In this document: positions 1 to 9,795 of the stretch, one piece after another
How the letters are laid out: every line of letters begins with the position of its first letter
Numbering within the stretch: the stretch's first letter is position 1
NCBI GenBank assembly: GCA_031407765.1
Contig: JANOIR010000055.1
Span: 1 to 19,812 of the forward strand
Source: JBDSLU01 sp031407765
GTDB taxonomy: Bacteria; Acidobacteriota; Vicinamibacteria; Vicinamibacterales; Vicinamibacteraceae
Reading direction: 5' to 3'
DNA length: 19,812 nt
Notes under the pieces: generated by a model
Databases searched by the model: none
What the model saw: the letters and a program-made list of their open reading frames with translations, nothing else
What the model was told of the DNA's origin: nothing
Translations under genes and position numbers: made by a program

Positions 1-356
<356 letters not shown>

Positions 357-400
357 AGGTAGTCCTCGAACTGCGGCTCTCGGCTGACAGACTCGTGGGA

Positions 401-417
401 AGGCGGCTGACGCCGCC

Positions 418-418
<1 letters not shown>
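401..418 (-). other. Perfect 7-bp stem-loop at the rpoB/rpoC junction
   Basis: AGGCGGC and GCCGCCT form a perfect inverted repeat around a TGAC loop, and the right arm touches the first base of the rpoB stop codon. No T-run follows on the minus strand, so it does not look like an intrinsic terminator. It could be an mRNA-stabilising or processing hairpin between rpoB and rpoC. The structure is seen; the role is inferred. Confidence 0.45.
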
Positions 419-4620
<4,202 letters not shown>

Positions 4621-4699
4621 GTGCGTGAAGTCCCAAACGGCCTATGAACGATTGCCACTGCGCGTGGCGCTCCAACGAGGACACCCCGGCGCACACGTT

Positions 4700-4736
4700 C
4701 CCCGTCGCGAGCGCGAACTGCGCTCGCCGATCGGGG
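4700..4736 (-). other. Two-tier stem-loop in the rplL-rpoB gap, possible processing site
   Basis: An inner perfect 8-bp stem (GCGAGCGC at 4707-4714, GCGCTCGC at 4720-4727, loop of 5 nt) is enclosed by an outer 5-bp stem (CCCCG at 4700-4704, CGGGG at 4732-4736) with a small asymmetric internal loop. In E. coli the rplL-rpoB gap carries an RNase III processing hairpin, and this element is in the equivalent place. The pairing is seen; cleavage is inferred. Confidence 0.45.
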
Positions 4737-4786
4737 TCCGGTGCGTCCGTGGGCATGCCACGCTGGCCGTGATCGTCTATTCCTCG

Positions 4787-4824
4787 AAAAAACGGACCGG
4801 GCCGACTGCCGTCGGGGCGACGGC
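4787..4824 (-). terminator. Attenuator-like hairpin plus T-run after rplL
   Basis: On the minus strand a perfect 7-bp hairpin (GCCGTCG / CGACGGC at 4808-4824, loop CCC) can alternate with a second 5-bp hairpin (CCGAC / GTCGG at 4802-4815). A run of six T (4787-4792) follows. The 9-15 nt between stem and T-run is longer than in a textbook terminator, so partial termination is more likely than full. A partial attenuator between rplL and rpoB is known in E. coli, where it lowers rpoBC output relative to L7/L12. Here that role is inferred from position and structure. Confidence 0.4.
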
Positions 4825-4856
4825 GGCCAGCCAGGGTGAAACGCGACGCCCGGGAG

Positions 4857-5237
4857 CTACTTGACCTCGACCTTGGCGCCGACGTCTTCGAACTTCTTCT
4901 TGATCGTCGCCGCCTCGTCCTTGGTCACGGCTTCCTTGACGGCCTTGGGCGCGGCCTCGACGAGGTCCTTGGCTTCCTTGAGGCCCAGGCTCGTCACCTC
5001 GCGCACGACCTTGATCACGTTGATCTTGTTCGCGCCGACGTCGGTCAGGGTGACCGTGAACTCGGTCTTTTCCTCGACCGCGGCCGCCGCCGCGCCGCCG
5101 CCGCCCGCTACAGCCGCCGGGGCTGCCGCCGCGGCCGAAACGCCGAGCTCCTGCTCGAGGCGCTTCACGAGCTGCGAGCACTCCAGCACCGAGATGTTCT
5201 TGACGTACTCGACGACCTGATCCTGCGAAAGTGACAT
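4857..5237 (-). CDS. rplL: 50S ribosomal protein L7/L12
   Basis: L7/L12 is the multicopy stalk protein of the large subunit that recruits and stimulates the GTPase translation factors. The 126-aa product has the standard layout. An N-terminal dimerisation and L10-binding helix pair (VVEYVKNISVLECSQLVKRL) comes first. A flexible Ala/Gly-rich hinge follows at about 34-53. The C-terminal domain then begins at EKTEFTVTLTDVGANKI and contains the conserved factor-binding stretch VREVTSLGLKEAKDLVE. AGGAG lies 9 nt before the ATG, a strong ribosome site that suits the high stoichiometry of this protein. It sits 43 nt after rplJ, whose product anchors it. The stop is TAG. Confidence 0.98.
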   Translation of the reverse strand: MSLSQDQVVEYVKNISVLECSQLVKRLEQELGVSAAAAAPAAVAGGGGAAAAAVEEKTEFTVTLTDVGANKINVIKVVREVTSLGLKEAKDLVEAAPKAVKEAVTKDEAATIKKKFEDVGAKVEVK

Positions 5238-5280
5238 CGTTCTCTGCTCCTTAGTAGCTCCCAGCGACGAGAGCCGAAAG

Positions 5281-5817
5281 CTATTCAGCGGCTTCAGCAG
5301 CCTTCTTCTTCCCGACTTCCGACAATACCGTGACGAGATCCCGCGGCGTGGCGCTCAGCACCGTGACGAGCTGGACCATGGGCGCCTGCAGCAGGAACAG
5401 CAGCTTGGCGTACAGCTCCGGCTTGCCGGGCAGCGTCGCCAACTCGCCGACTTCGCCGGCCTTCAGGGCCTTGCCGTCGACGACGGCGGCCTTGATCTTG
5501 AGCGCCGGGGTGGTCTTGGCGAAGGTCGTCAGCGTCTTCGCCAGCACGACCGGATCGGCCTCGCTGTAGGCGAGGGCCACCGTGCCCTGGAAGTGCGGCG
5601 CCAGCGATTCGAACGCCGTGCCGCTGATCGCCCGCCGGGCAAGCGTGTTCTTCACGACCTTGTAGGTACCCTTGACGGCCTTCACCTGGCGGCGGAGCTC
5701 GGTGACCTCGGGGACCTTGATGCCCTTGTAGTCGATGAGGATCGCCGTCTGGGACTTGCCGAAGGCGGCGGTGAGCTCCTGGAGCTCGGTGGTCTTCTCT
5801 GCGCGTGAGACTGCCAT
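5281..5817 (-). CDS. rplJ: 50S ribosomal protein L10
   Basis: L10 is the stalk base that binds 23S rRNA and carries the L7/L12 dimers. The 178-aa protein begins MAVSRAEKTTELQELTAAFG and contains the conserved rRNA-binding region VTELRRQVKAVKGTYKVVKN followed by TLARRAI. The C-terminal helix (DLVTVLSEVGKKKAAEAAE) is the L7/L12-binding part. It lies between rplA (53 nt upstream) and rplL (43 nt downstream). The ribosome site is weak (GAGA, then an A-run just before the start), which would fit translational control by L10-L12 binding to the leader as known in other bacteria. That regulation is inferred. The stop is TAG. Confidence 0.98.
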   Translation of the reverse strand: MAVSRAEKTTELQELTAAFGKSQTAILIDYKGIKVPEVTELRRQVKAVKGTYKVVKNTLARRAISGTAFESLAPHFQGTVALAYSEADPVVLAKTLTTFAKTTPALKIKAAVVDGKALKAGEVGELATLPGKPELYAKLLFLLQAPMVQLVTVLSATPRDLVTVLSEVGKKKAAEAAE

Positions 5818-5840
5818 ACGTCTTTTTCTCTGGCCACTGT

Positions 5841-5869
5841 GCGGGCCTGAACGCTCCGCGGTCGCCCGC
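5841..5869 (-). promoter_or_regulatory. Candidate rplJ leader hairpin
   Basis: Immediately after the rplA stop codon the minus strand has GCGGGC and GCCCGC, complementary over 6 bp and separated by 17 nt, ending 23 nt before the rplJ start. In many bacteria the L10-L12 complex represses its own operon by binding a structured leader here. I see the stem but cannot verify the L10-binding kink-turn or bulge, so the assignment is tentative. Confidence 0.3.
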
Positions 5870-6562
5870 CTAGTGCGCCACCGTATCCACGGCGGTCGTG
5901 TCGATCCGGACGCCCGGCCCCATCGTCGAGGACACCGTGACGCTCTTCAGGTACTTGCCCTTGGCCGCCGACGGCTTGGCCTTGATCACGCTGTCGACCA
6001 GGGCATGGGCATTGGCGACCAGCTTCTCGGTGTCGAACGACGACTTGCCGATCGGGGCGTGAACGATGCCGGTCTTGTCGACCCGGAACTCGACCTTGCC
6101 CGCTTTGATCTCGCGCACCGCCTTGGCGATGTCGGTCGTGACCGTGCCGGTCTTCGGGTTGGGCATCAGGCCGCGCGGGCCGAGCACCTTGCCGAGGCGG
6201 CCGACCGCCCGCATCATGTCGGGCGTCGCCACGACGGCGTCGAAGTCGATCCAGCCGCCCATGATCTTCTCGACGATTTCCTCACCGGCGACAACGTCGG
6301 CGCCGGCCTCGGTGGCGTCCTTCTGCTTCTCGGCGCCGGCGATGACCAGGACCCGCTTGGTCTTGCCGAGGCCGTGCGGGAGCACGACCGTGCCGCGGAC
6401 CATCTGGTCGGCGTGCTTCGGATCGACGCCGAGCCGAAGAGCCATCTCGACGGTCTCGTCGAACTTCGTGTACTTGACCTTCTGAACGAGCGGAATCGCC
6501 TCTTCGATCGTATACGGGCGATCAGCGACTTGGGCCTGAGCGGCCTCGAACTTCTTCCCCAT
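5870..6562 (-). CDS. rplA: 50S ribosomal protein L1
   Basis: L1 forms the mobile L1 stalk that binds 23S rRNA and helps release E-site tRNA; in many bacteria it also represses rplK-rplA translation. I chose the ATG at 6562 because GGAGG lies 5 nt upstream and the product then begins MGKKFEAAQ. An upstream in-frame ATG would add 19 residues (MSRTWEGAGWRPPEPLEVP) that have no family counterpart. The 230-aa length is typical. Family landmarks are TKFDETVEMALRLGVDPKHA, the VRGTVVLPHG(L)GKTKRV stretch, GRLGKVLGPRGLMPNPKTGT at the hinge, and GKVEFRVDKTGIVHAPIGK. It follows rplK after 117 nt of strongly structured DNA. The stop is TAG. Confidence 0.98.
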   Translation of the reverse strand: MGKKFEAAQAQVADRPYTIEEAIPLVQKVKYTKFDETVEMALRLGVDPKHADQMVRGTVVLPHGLGKTKRVLVIAGAEKQKDATEAGADVVAGEEIVEKIMGGWIDFDAVVATPDMMRAVGRLGKVLGPRGLMPNPKTGTVTTDIAKAVREIKAGKVEFRVDKTGIVHAPIGKSSFDTEKLVANAHALVDSVIKAKPSAAKGKYLKSVTVSSTMGPGVRIDTTAVDTVAH

Positions 6563-6624
6563 TGGAACCTCCAGTGGTTCTGGCGGGCGCCATCCGGCGC
6601 CCTCCCACGTCCTAGACAAAGTGT

Positions 6625-6645
6625 GCCGCCCGCTTCAAGGGCGGC
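6625..6645 (-). other. Second hairpin of the rplK-rplA gap
   Basis: GCCGCCC (6625-6631) and GGGCGGC (6639-6645) pair perfectly over 7 bp with a 7-nt loop, directly downstream of the palindromic repeat copy at 6638-6673 and sharing a few bases with it. On the minus strand it is followed by ACACTTTGT, so it could act as a weak terminator or attenuator lowering rplA relative to rplK. The role is inferred. Confidence 0.4.
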
Positions 6646-6673
6646 CCGCGGCCGCGCGCGAGAGCGCGGCCGC
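6638..6673 (-). repeat. Palindromic REP-like repeat, copy 1 (rplK-rplA gap)
   Basis: The copy starts with a perfect 10-bp hairpin: arms GCGGCCGCGC and GCGCGGCCGC around the 6-nt loop TCTCGC, read on the minus strand. A 10-nt tail GGGCCGCCCT follows. The same 36 nt occurs at 17048-17083 on the plus strand with one difference (loop TCTCAC), so 35 of 36 bases match. It begins 7 nt after the rplK stop codon. The repeat itself is certain; its class (REP-like palindromic element) is inferred. Confidence 0.75.
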
Positions 6674-6679
6674 AGACAA

Positions 6680-7105
6680 TCAGCCGACGACGTCGAGGCC
6701 CATCGAGCGCGCCGTGCCGGCGACGCTGCGCATGGCCGCCTCGAGGTCTTCGGTGTTGAGGTCGGGCAGCTTGAGCCGCGCGATCTCCTCGACGTCCTTC
6801 TTGGTCACGGTGCCGACCTTGGCCTTGTTCGGCTCGGCCGAGCCCTTGGCGATCTTGGCGGCGCGCTTGAGCAGCACCGGCGCCGGTGGCGTCTTGGTGA
6901 TGAACGAGTACGACCGATCCACGTAGACCGTGACGACGACCGGGATGATCAGGCCGTCCTGGCCGGCGGTCTTCGCGTTGAAGTTCTTGCAGAAGTCCAT
7001 GATGTTCACGCCCTGGGGACCGAGCGCGGTCCCGACGGGCGGGGCAGGCGTCGCTTTGCCTGCCGCGATCTGGAGCTTCACTTGCGCCTGTACCTTTTTC
7101 GCCAT
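6680..7105 (-). CDS. rplK: 50S ribosomal protein L11
   Basis: L11 binds the GTPase-associated region of 23S rRNA together with L10 and takes part in factor binding and RelA activation. The 141-aa product has the usual length. It starts MAKKVQAQVKLQIAAGKATP, with the proline-rich PAPPVGTALGPQGVNI segment of the N-terminal domain. The rRNA-binding C-terminal domain runs from about residue 75 and includes KAKVGTVTKKDVEEIARLK and the closing GTARSMGLDVVG. It follows nusG across a 62-nt gap with a 12-nt tandem repeat. No strong ribosome site is visible beyond the GGAAG about 10 nt upstream. The stop is TGA. Confidence 0.98.
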   Translation of the reverse strand: MAKKVQAQVKLQIAAGKATPAPPVGTALGPQGVNIMDFCKNFNAKTAGQDGLIIPVVVTVYVDRSYSFITKTPPAPVLLKRAAKIAKGSAEPNKAKVGTVTKKDVEEIARLKLPDLNTEDLEAAMRSVAGTARSMGLDVVG

Positions 7106-7118
7106 GACTCGATTTCTT

Positions 7119-7154
7119 CCGAGTTGCTTCCCGAGTTTCTTCCCGAGTTTCTTC
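7119..7154 (-). repeat. Three tandem 12-nt repeats in the rplK leader
   Basis: On the minus strand the purine-rich unit GAAGAAACTCGG occurs at 7143-7154, again identically at 7131-7142, and with one change (GAAGCAACTCGG) at 7119-7130. A degenerate continuation then runs to the rplK start. The array fills most of the 62-nt nusG-rplK gap. Each unit carries a GGGAAG-like purine tract, so it may influence ribosome loading or be a protein-binding leader. No function is established. Confidence 0.7.
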
Positions 7155-7167
7155 TACGTAGGCCGGG

Positions 7168-7710
7168 CTAGAGCTTCTCGACCTGCAGGAAATCCAGTTC
7201 GACCGGGGTCGAGCGGCCGAAGATCGTGACCATCACCTTGAGCGTGCTCTTCTCGGTGTTCACTTCGTCGACGAGGCCGTTGAAGTTGGTGAACGGCCCC
7301 TCGTTGATGCGCACCTGATCGCCCTTTTCGAAGCTGTACTTCGGCTTCGGCTTCTCCGCCGCAACCGTCACCTGGAGGAGGATCTGGTCGACTTCCTCAC
7401 GGGTGAGCGGGGTCGGCTTGGCGCCGGCGCCAACGAAGCCGGTGACCTTCGGCGTGTTCTTCACGACGTGCCACGCCTCGTCGGACATGTGCATCTCGAC
7501 CAGCAGGTAGCCCGGGAAGAACCGCTTCGAGCTGACGACCTTGCGGCCTCCGCGCATCTCGACCACGTCTTCGGTCGGGATCAGCACTTCGCCGAACTCG
7601 TCGCCGAGGCCATAGGCCTTGACGCGCTGTTCGAGCGACTGCTTCACCTTCTTCTCGAAGCCCGAGTAGGTGTGGACGATGAACCACTGCTTGGTCATGA
7701 CGTCCGTCAT
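7168..7710 (-). CDS. nusG: Transcription termination/antitermination factor NusG
   Basis: NusG binds RNA polymerase as a processivity factor and links it to Rho or to the ribosome (S10). The 180-aa product has the NGN domain at about residues 8-115 (KQWFIVHTYSGFEKKVKQSL, RFFPGYLLVEM, then the PKVTGFVG block). The C-terminal KOW domain is at about 127-180 (FEKGDQVRINEGPFTNFNG and VTIFGRSTPVELDFLQVEKL). I chose the ATG at 7710 because it overlaps the secE stop as ATGA, suggesting translational coupling. An alternative ATG at 7698 would remove four residues. The stop is TAG. Confidence 0.97.
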   Translation of the reverse strand: MTDVMTKQWFIVHTYSGFEKKVKQSLEQRVKAYGLGDEFGEVLIPTEDVVEMRGGRKVVSSKRFFPGYLLVEMHMSDEAWHVVKNTPKVTGFVGAGAKPTPLTREEVDQILLQVTVAAEKPKPKYSFEKGDQVRINEGPFTNFNGLVDEVNTEKSTLKVMVTIFGRSTPVELDFLQVEKL

Positions 7711-7991
7711 GCCGCCCCCAGCGCCTTGAACACCCAGCCGATCAACCGCGCGAACAGCACGTCCAGACCCCAGAGATAGGCCCCCATGACGGCGGAGAAC
7801 AGCACCACGACCCACGTGGTGGCGATGACCTCCGCCCGCGTCGGCCAGGTTACGCGGCGCAGCTCGGCGCGCACCTCGGCCAGGAACGTCCGGGCGCGTC
7901 CCCACCACTCGAGCGGTCCGCCCGCCTGCGCCTTGGTGGCGCGGGGCTTGACCGGCCCGTCATTGGTGTTATCCATGCTCGCGGTCTTCAT
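7707..7991 (-). CDS. secE: Preprotein translocase subunit SecE
   Basis: SecE is the small membrane subunit that clamps SecY in the SecYEG export channel. From the ATG at 7991 the product has 94 residues. A basic, disordered N-terminus is followed by the amphipathic family helix FLAEVRAELRRVTWPTRAEV, then a single transmembrane segment at about 60-87 (TTWVVVLFSAVMGAYLWGL). This one-helix form is the usual bacterial SecE. The start is uncertain: an upstream TTG at 8009 or a downstream ATG at 7976 are alternatives, and none has a good ribosome site. The stop overlaps the nusG start. It lies between tRNA-Trp and nusG, the standard context. Confidence 0.93.
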   Translation of the reverse strand: MKTASMDNTNDGPVKPRATKAQAGGPLEWWGRARTFLAEVRAELRRVTWPTRAEVIATTWVVVLFSAVMGAYLWGLDVLFARLIGWVFKALGAA

Positions 7992-8018
7992 GAAATTCGC
8001 TCGCGACAACCCTTGAAA

Positions 8019-8043
8019 GCCCGGGCCACACCGCGGCCCCGGC
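8019..8043 (-). other. Stem-loop between tRNA-Trp and secE
   Basis: GCCCGGGCC (8019-8027) and GGCCCCGGC (8035-8043) form a 9-bp stem with one G-G mismatch and a 7-nt loop, a few bases beyond the 3' CCA of tRNA-Trp. On the minus strand it is followed by TTTCAAGGG. It may be a 3' trimming or processing hairpin, or a weak attenuator separating the tRNA from secE. The role is inferred. Confidence 0.35.
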
Positions 8044-8049
8044 CGATGT

Positions 8050-8125
8050 TGGCAGGTCAGGAGGGACTCGAACCCCCAGCCCCCGGTTTTGGAGACCGGT
8101 GCTCTGCCAATTGAGCTACTGACCT
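8050..8125 (-). tRNA. tRNA-Trp (anticodon CCA)
   Basis: The 76-nt cloverleaf has acceptor stem AGGTCAG/CTGACCT, anticodon stem CCGGT/ACCGG with loop CTCCAAA, a T arm with loop TTCGAGT, discriminator G and an encoded 3' CCA. Its first two bases are also the last two of the rpmG TAG stop codon, so 5' maturation must cut the rpmG message at its stop. The position between rpmG and secE is conserved in many bacteria. Confidence 0.97.
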
Positions 8126-8273
8126 ACTTGGTTTCCTTGTGCGCCGTGTGCGACCGGCACCAGCTGCAGAACTTCTTCATCTGCAGGCGCTCGGTCGTCT
8201 TCTTCTTGTTCTTCGTGGTCACGTAGTTGCGACGCTTGCACTCGGTGCACGCCAAGGCGATGTTGTCTCGCAT
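8124..8273 (-). CDS. rpmG: 50S ribosomal protein L33
   Basis: This 49-aa gene reads MRDNIALACTECKRRNYVTT, then NKKKTTERLQMKKFCSWCRS and a basic tail ending HTAHKETK. It is the zinc-ribbon form of L33, with C9, C12, C36 and C39 arranged as two CxxC pairs. It belongs to the 50S subunit. The ATG is at 8273; the ribosome site is weak. The TAG stop overlaps the first two bases of tRNA-Trp, so rpmG and tRNA-Trp must come from one transcript. It follows tRNA-Thr(GGU) by only 47 nt, whereas in many bacteria tuf lies between them. Confidence 0.96.
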   Translation of the reverse strand: MRDNIALACTECKRRNYVTTKNKKKTTERLQMKKFCSWCRSHTAHKETK

Positions 8274-8320
8274 GGTTTCTGCCTACGAACTGGTCCTACG
8301 ATCTGGTGCTGCGAACGATC

Positions 8321-8396
8321 TGGAGCCGATGACCGGGATCGAACCGGTGACCTCGTCCTTACCAAGGACGTGCTCTGCCAACTGAGCTACATCGGC
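8321..8396 (-). tRNA. tRNA-Thr (anticodon GGT)
   Basis: The 76-nt cloverleaf has acceptor GCCGATG/CATCGGC, anticodon stem CGTCC/GGACG with loop TTGGTAA, T-loop TTCGATC, discriminator T and an encoded CCA. It is the fourth tRNA of the Thr-Tyr-Gly-Thr array and corresponds to E. coli thrT. Confidence 0.97.
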
Positions 8397-8436
8397 ATCA
8401 ACGGCCTTGCCCCGTCAGCCAAAACCCGGGGCCCTC

Positions 8437-8511
8437 TGGAGCGGGAGACGGGAATCGAACCCGCAACCAACAGCTTGGAAGGCTGTGACTCTACCATTGA
8501 GTTACTCCCGC
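8437..8511 (-). tRNA. tRNA-Gly (anticodon TCC)
   Basis: The 75-nt cloverleaf has acceptor GCGGGAG/CTCCCGC, D stem ACTC/GAGT, anticodon stem ACAGC/GCTGT with loop CTTCCAA, T-loop TTCGATT, discriminator T and an encoded CCA. It corresponds by position to E. coli glyT. Confidence 0.97.
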
Positions 8512-8572
8512 AAAGCCTTCTCGCACATCGACTTCCGCGCTCACGACCCCGGCTGGTCCCAACTGGCGGTAA

Positions 8573-8659
8573 TGGTGGCGAGGGAAGGATTCGAACCTTC
8601 GAAGCCACTAGGGCAACAGATTTACAGTCTGCCGCGTTTGACCGCTCCGCAACCTCGCC
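8573..8659 (-). tRNA. tRNA-Tyr (anticodon GTA)
   Basis: This is a class II tRNA of 87 nt with a long variable arm (about TGCCCTAGTGGCTTC), acceptor GGCGAGG/CCTCGCC, anticodon loop CTGTAAA, T-loop TTCGAAT, discriminator A and an encoded CCA. A perfect 12-bp palindrome (8664-8675) lies 4 nt upstream of its 5' end in the spacer. It corresponds by position to E. coli tyrU. Confidence 0.97.
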
Positions 8660-8762
8660 ATCCGCCCGCGCGGGCTCCGGCCTGGGTGATCGTGATTGGG
8701 TAGGACGTGCCGCGGCTGGACCTCGTTTCCCTTCTGGCAAACCCGCTCGTGCAGGTCCGAAC

Positions 8763-8839
8763 TGGAGCTGGCGAAGGGATTCGAACCCCCGACCGGCTGA
8801 TTACAAATCAGCTGCTCTACCGGGCTGAGCTACGCCAGC
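8763..8839 (-). tRNA. tRNA-Thr (anticodon TGT)
   Basis: The 77-nt cloverleaf has acceptor GCTGGCG/CGCCAGC, anticodon stem GCTGA/TCAGC with loop TTTGTAA, T-loop TTCGAAT, discriminator T and an encoded CCA. It is the first gene of the tRNA/rpmG/secE transcription unit and lies 14 nt after a good promoter -10 box. It corresponds to E. coli thrU. Confidence 0.97.
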
Positions 8840-8853
8840 CGGACAAAGTCGCA

Positions 8854-8882
8854 AGTCTAGCACGCCGGCCGGCCGCCAGCAA
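8854..8882 (-). promoter_or_regulatory. Candidate sigma70 promoter for the tRNA-rpmG-secE unit (proximal)
   Basis: On the minus strand TTGCTG (8877-8882) is followed after exactly 17 nt by TAGACT (8854-8859). A TGC just upstream of the -10 makes it an extended -10. The predicted transcript would start about 7 nt before the mature 5' end of tRNA-Thr(UGU), a typical stable-RNA arrangement. This is a sequence match only. Confidence 0.65.
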
Positions 8883-8947
8883 TTCCGATTCCAGTCAGCC
8901 GACGCTCCAGCCGCTCCAGCTGCCGAGCCCGCTTCAACCAGCCCCGT

Positions 8948-8995
8948 CGAGACACCCGCGAACGACACTCGGGAGCGACAGTCTGACCGACACTC
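8948..8995 (-). repeat. Four imperfect ~12-nt direct repeats upstream of the tRNA promoter
   Basis: On the minus strand the related units GAGTGTCGGTCA, GACTGTCGCTC, GAGTGTCGTTC and GGGTGTCTCG follow one another, sharing a TGTC(G) core. They lie about 65-115 bp upstream of the proximal -35 box and just downstream of the distal promoter. They could be regulator sites for the stable-RNA operon, but may be chance in GC-rich DNA. Confidence 0.35.
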
Positions 8996-9035
8996 AGGCA
9001 TGGGGCGGACGGTGTGCGACCGACCAGAACCACCA

Positions 9036-9064
9036 AGTATAGGACTGGTACGCCCGGCGGTCAA
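9036..9064 (-). promoter_or_regulatory. Near-consensus sigma70 promoter at the end of rlmB (distal)
   Basis: On the minus strand TTGACC (9059-9064) and TATACT (9036-9041) are separated by exactly 17 nt, one mismatch from consensus in each box. The -35 box contains the rlmB stop codon. The 221-nt gap 8840-9060 holds this promoter, a direct-repeat array and the proximal promoter, and no credible gene. Confidence 0.65.
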
Positions 9065-9786
9065 CGGCGACGCTGCCGTCGCGCTTCGAAGAGGACGATT
9101 CCGGTCGCCACCGAGACGTTCAGGCTCGACACCTGGCCCGCCATGGGGATTGCCGCGACGTGGTCGCAGGCTTCGCGGACCAGGCGCCGCAGGCCGGCGC
9201 CCTCGGCGCCGACGACGATCGCGGTCGGCACGGTGAGGTCGATCGCGTCGTAGGCCGCAGCGCCGTCCGCGGCGAGGCCGACCGTCCACACCCCGGCCTC
9301 CTTCAGCTCATCGATCGCTCGCGTGACGTTGACGACGGTGGCGATGCGCAGGTGCGCGACCGCGCCGGCCGACGTCTTCCCCACCGCCCCGTCGAGCGGC
9401 GCCGCGCGGCGCGCCTGGCGGATCACGCCGTCGACGCCGGCGGCGTCCGCGCTGCGGAGGATGGCGCCGAGGTTGTGCGGATCCTCGATGCCGTCGAGGA
9501 CGACGAGCAGGGCCGGCACTTGCGCAGCGGCGACCAGATCGGCCGGCGTCCACTCCTGCGGCGCCTGGACCTCGGCGATCACCCCTTGATGCGACCGCCC
9601 GCTCGAGAGCCGCGAGGCCTCGTCCTCTCCGATGGTGACGATCGGCACCCCGGCCCGCCTGGCTTCCGCCACGAGGTCGGCGCTGCGGCGGTTGGGCGCC
9701 GCGCCCGGCCGCGCCACCAGCGACAGCCGCGTCGCACGGCCAGCGCGCAAGGCTTCGAACACGGCGTGGGCGCCGTAGACGATCAT
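9061..9786 (-). CDS. rlmB: TrmH-family (SPOUT) rRNA 2'-O-methyltransferase, RlmB-like
   Basis: This 241-aa enzyme is predicted to use S-adenosylmethionine to 2'-O-methylate a ribose in 23S rRNA (G2251 in E. coli RlmB). The N-terminal substrate-binding domain (about 1-75) begins IVYGAHAVFEALRAG and includes SHQGVIAEV. The SPOUT domain shows its three knot motifs: VLDGIEDPHNLGAILRSADA near 110, VVGAEGAGLRRLVRE near 200 and SSLNVSVATGIVLFEA near the C-terminus. It starts 9 nt after ispDF and is the last gene of the dnaB-side run. The exact target nucleotide cannot be read from sequence; another TrmH-family specificity is possible. The stop codon lies inside a promoter -35 box for the next unit. 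Confidence 0.9.
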   Translation of the reverse strand: MIVYGAHAVFEALRAGRATRLSLVARPGAAPNRRSADLVAEARRAGVPIVTIGEDEASRLSSGRSHQGVIAEVQAPQEWTPADLVAAAQVPALLVVLDGIEDPHNLGAILRSADAAGVDGVIRQARRAAPLDGAVGKTSAGAVAHLRIATVVNVTRAIDELKEAGVWTVGLAADGAAAYDAIDLTVPTAIVVGAEGAGLRRLVREACDHVAAIPMAGQVSSLNVSVATGIVLFEARRQRRR

Positions 9787-9795
9787 GACGTCATC

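Noticed and set aside
5870..6619. rplA start at the upstream ATG 6619
   Set aside because: The extra 19 residues do not resemble L1, and the ATG at 6562 has a strong GGAGG ribosome site.
8321..8839. Spaced similar sequences resembling a CRISPR array
   Set aside because: The regularly spaced elements are tRNA genes sharing T-arm sequences; each folds into a cloverleaf with its own anticodon and CCA end.
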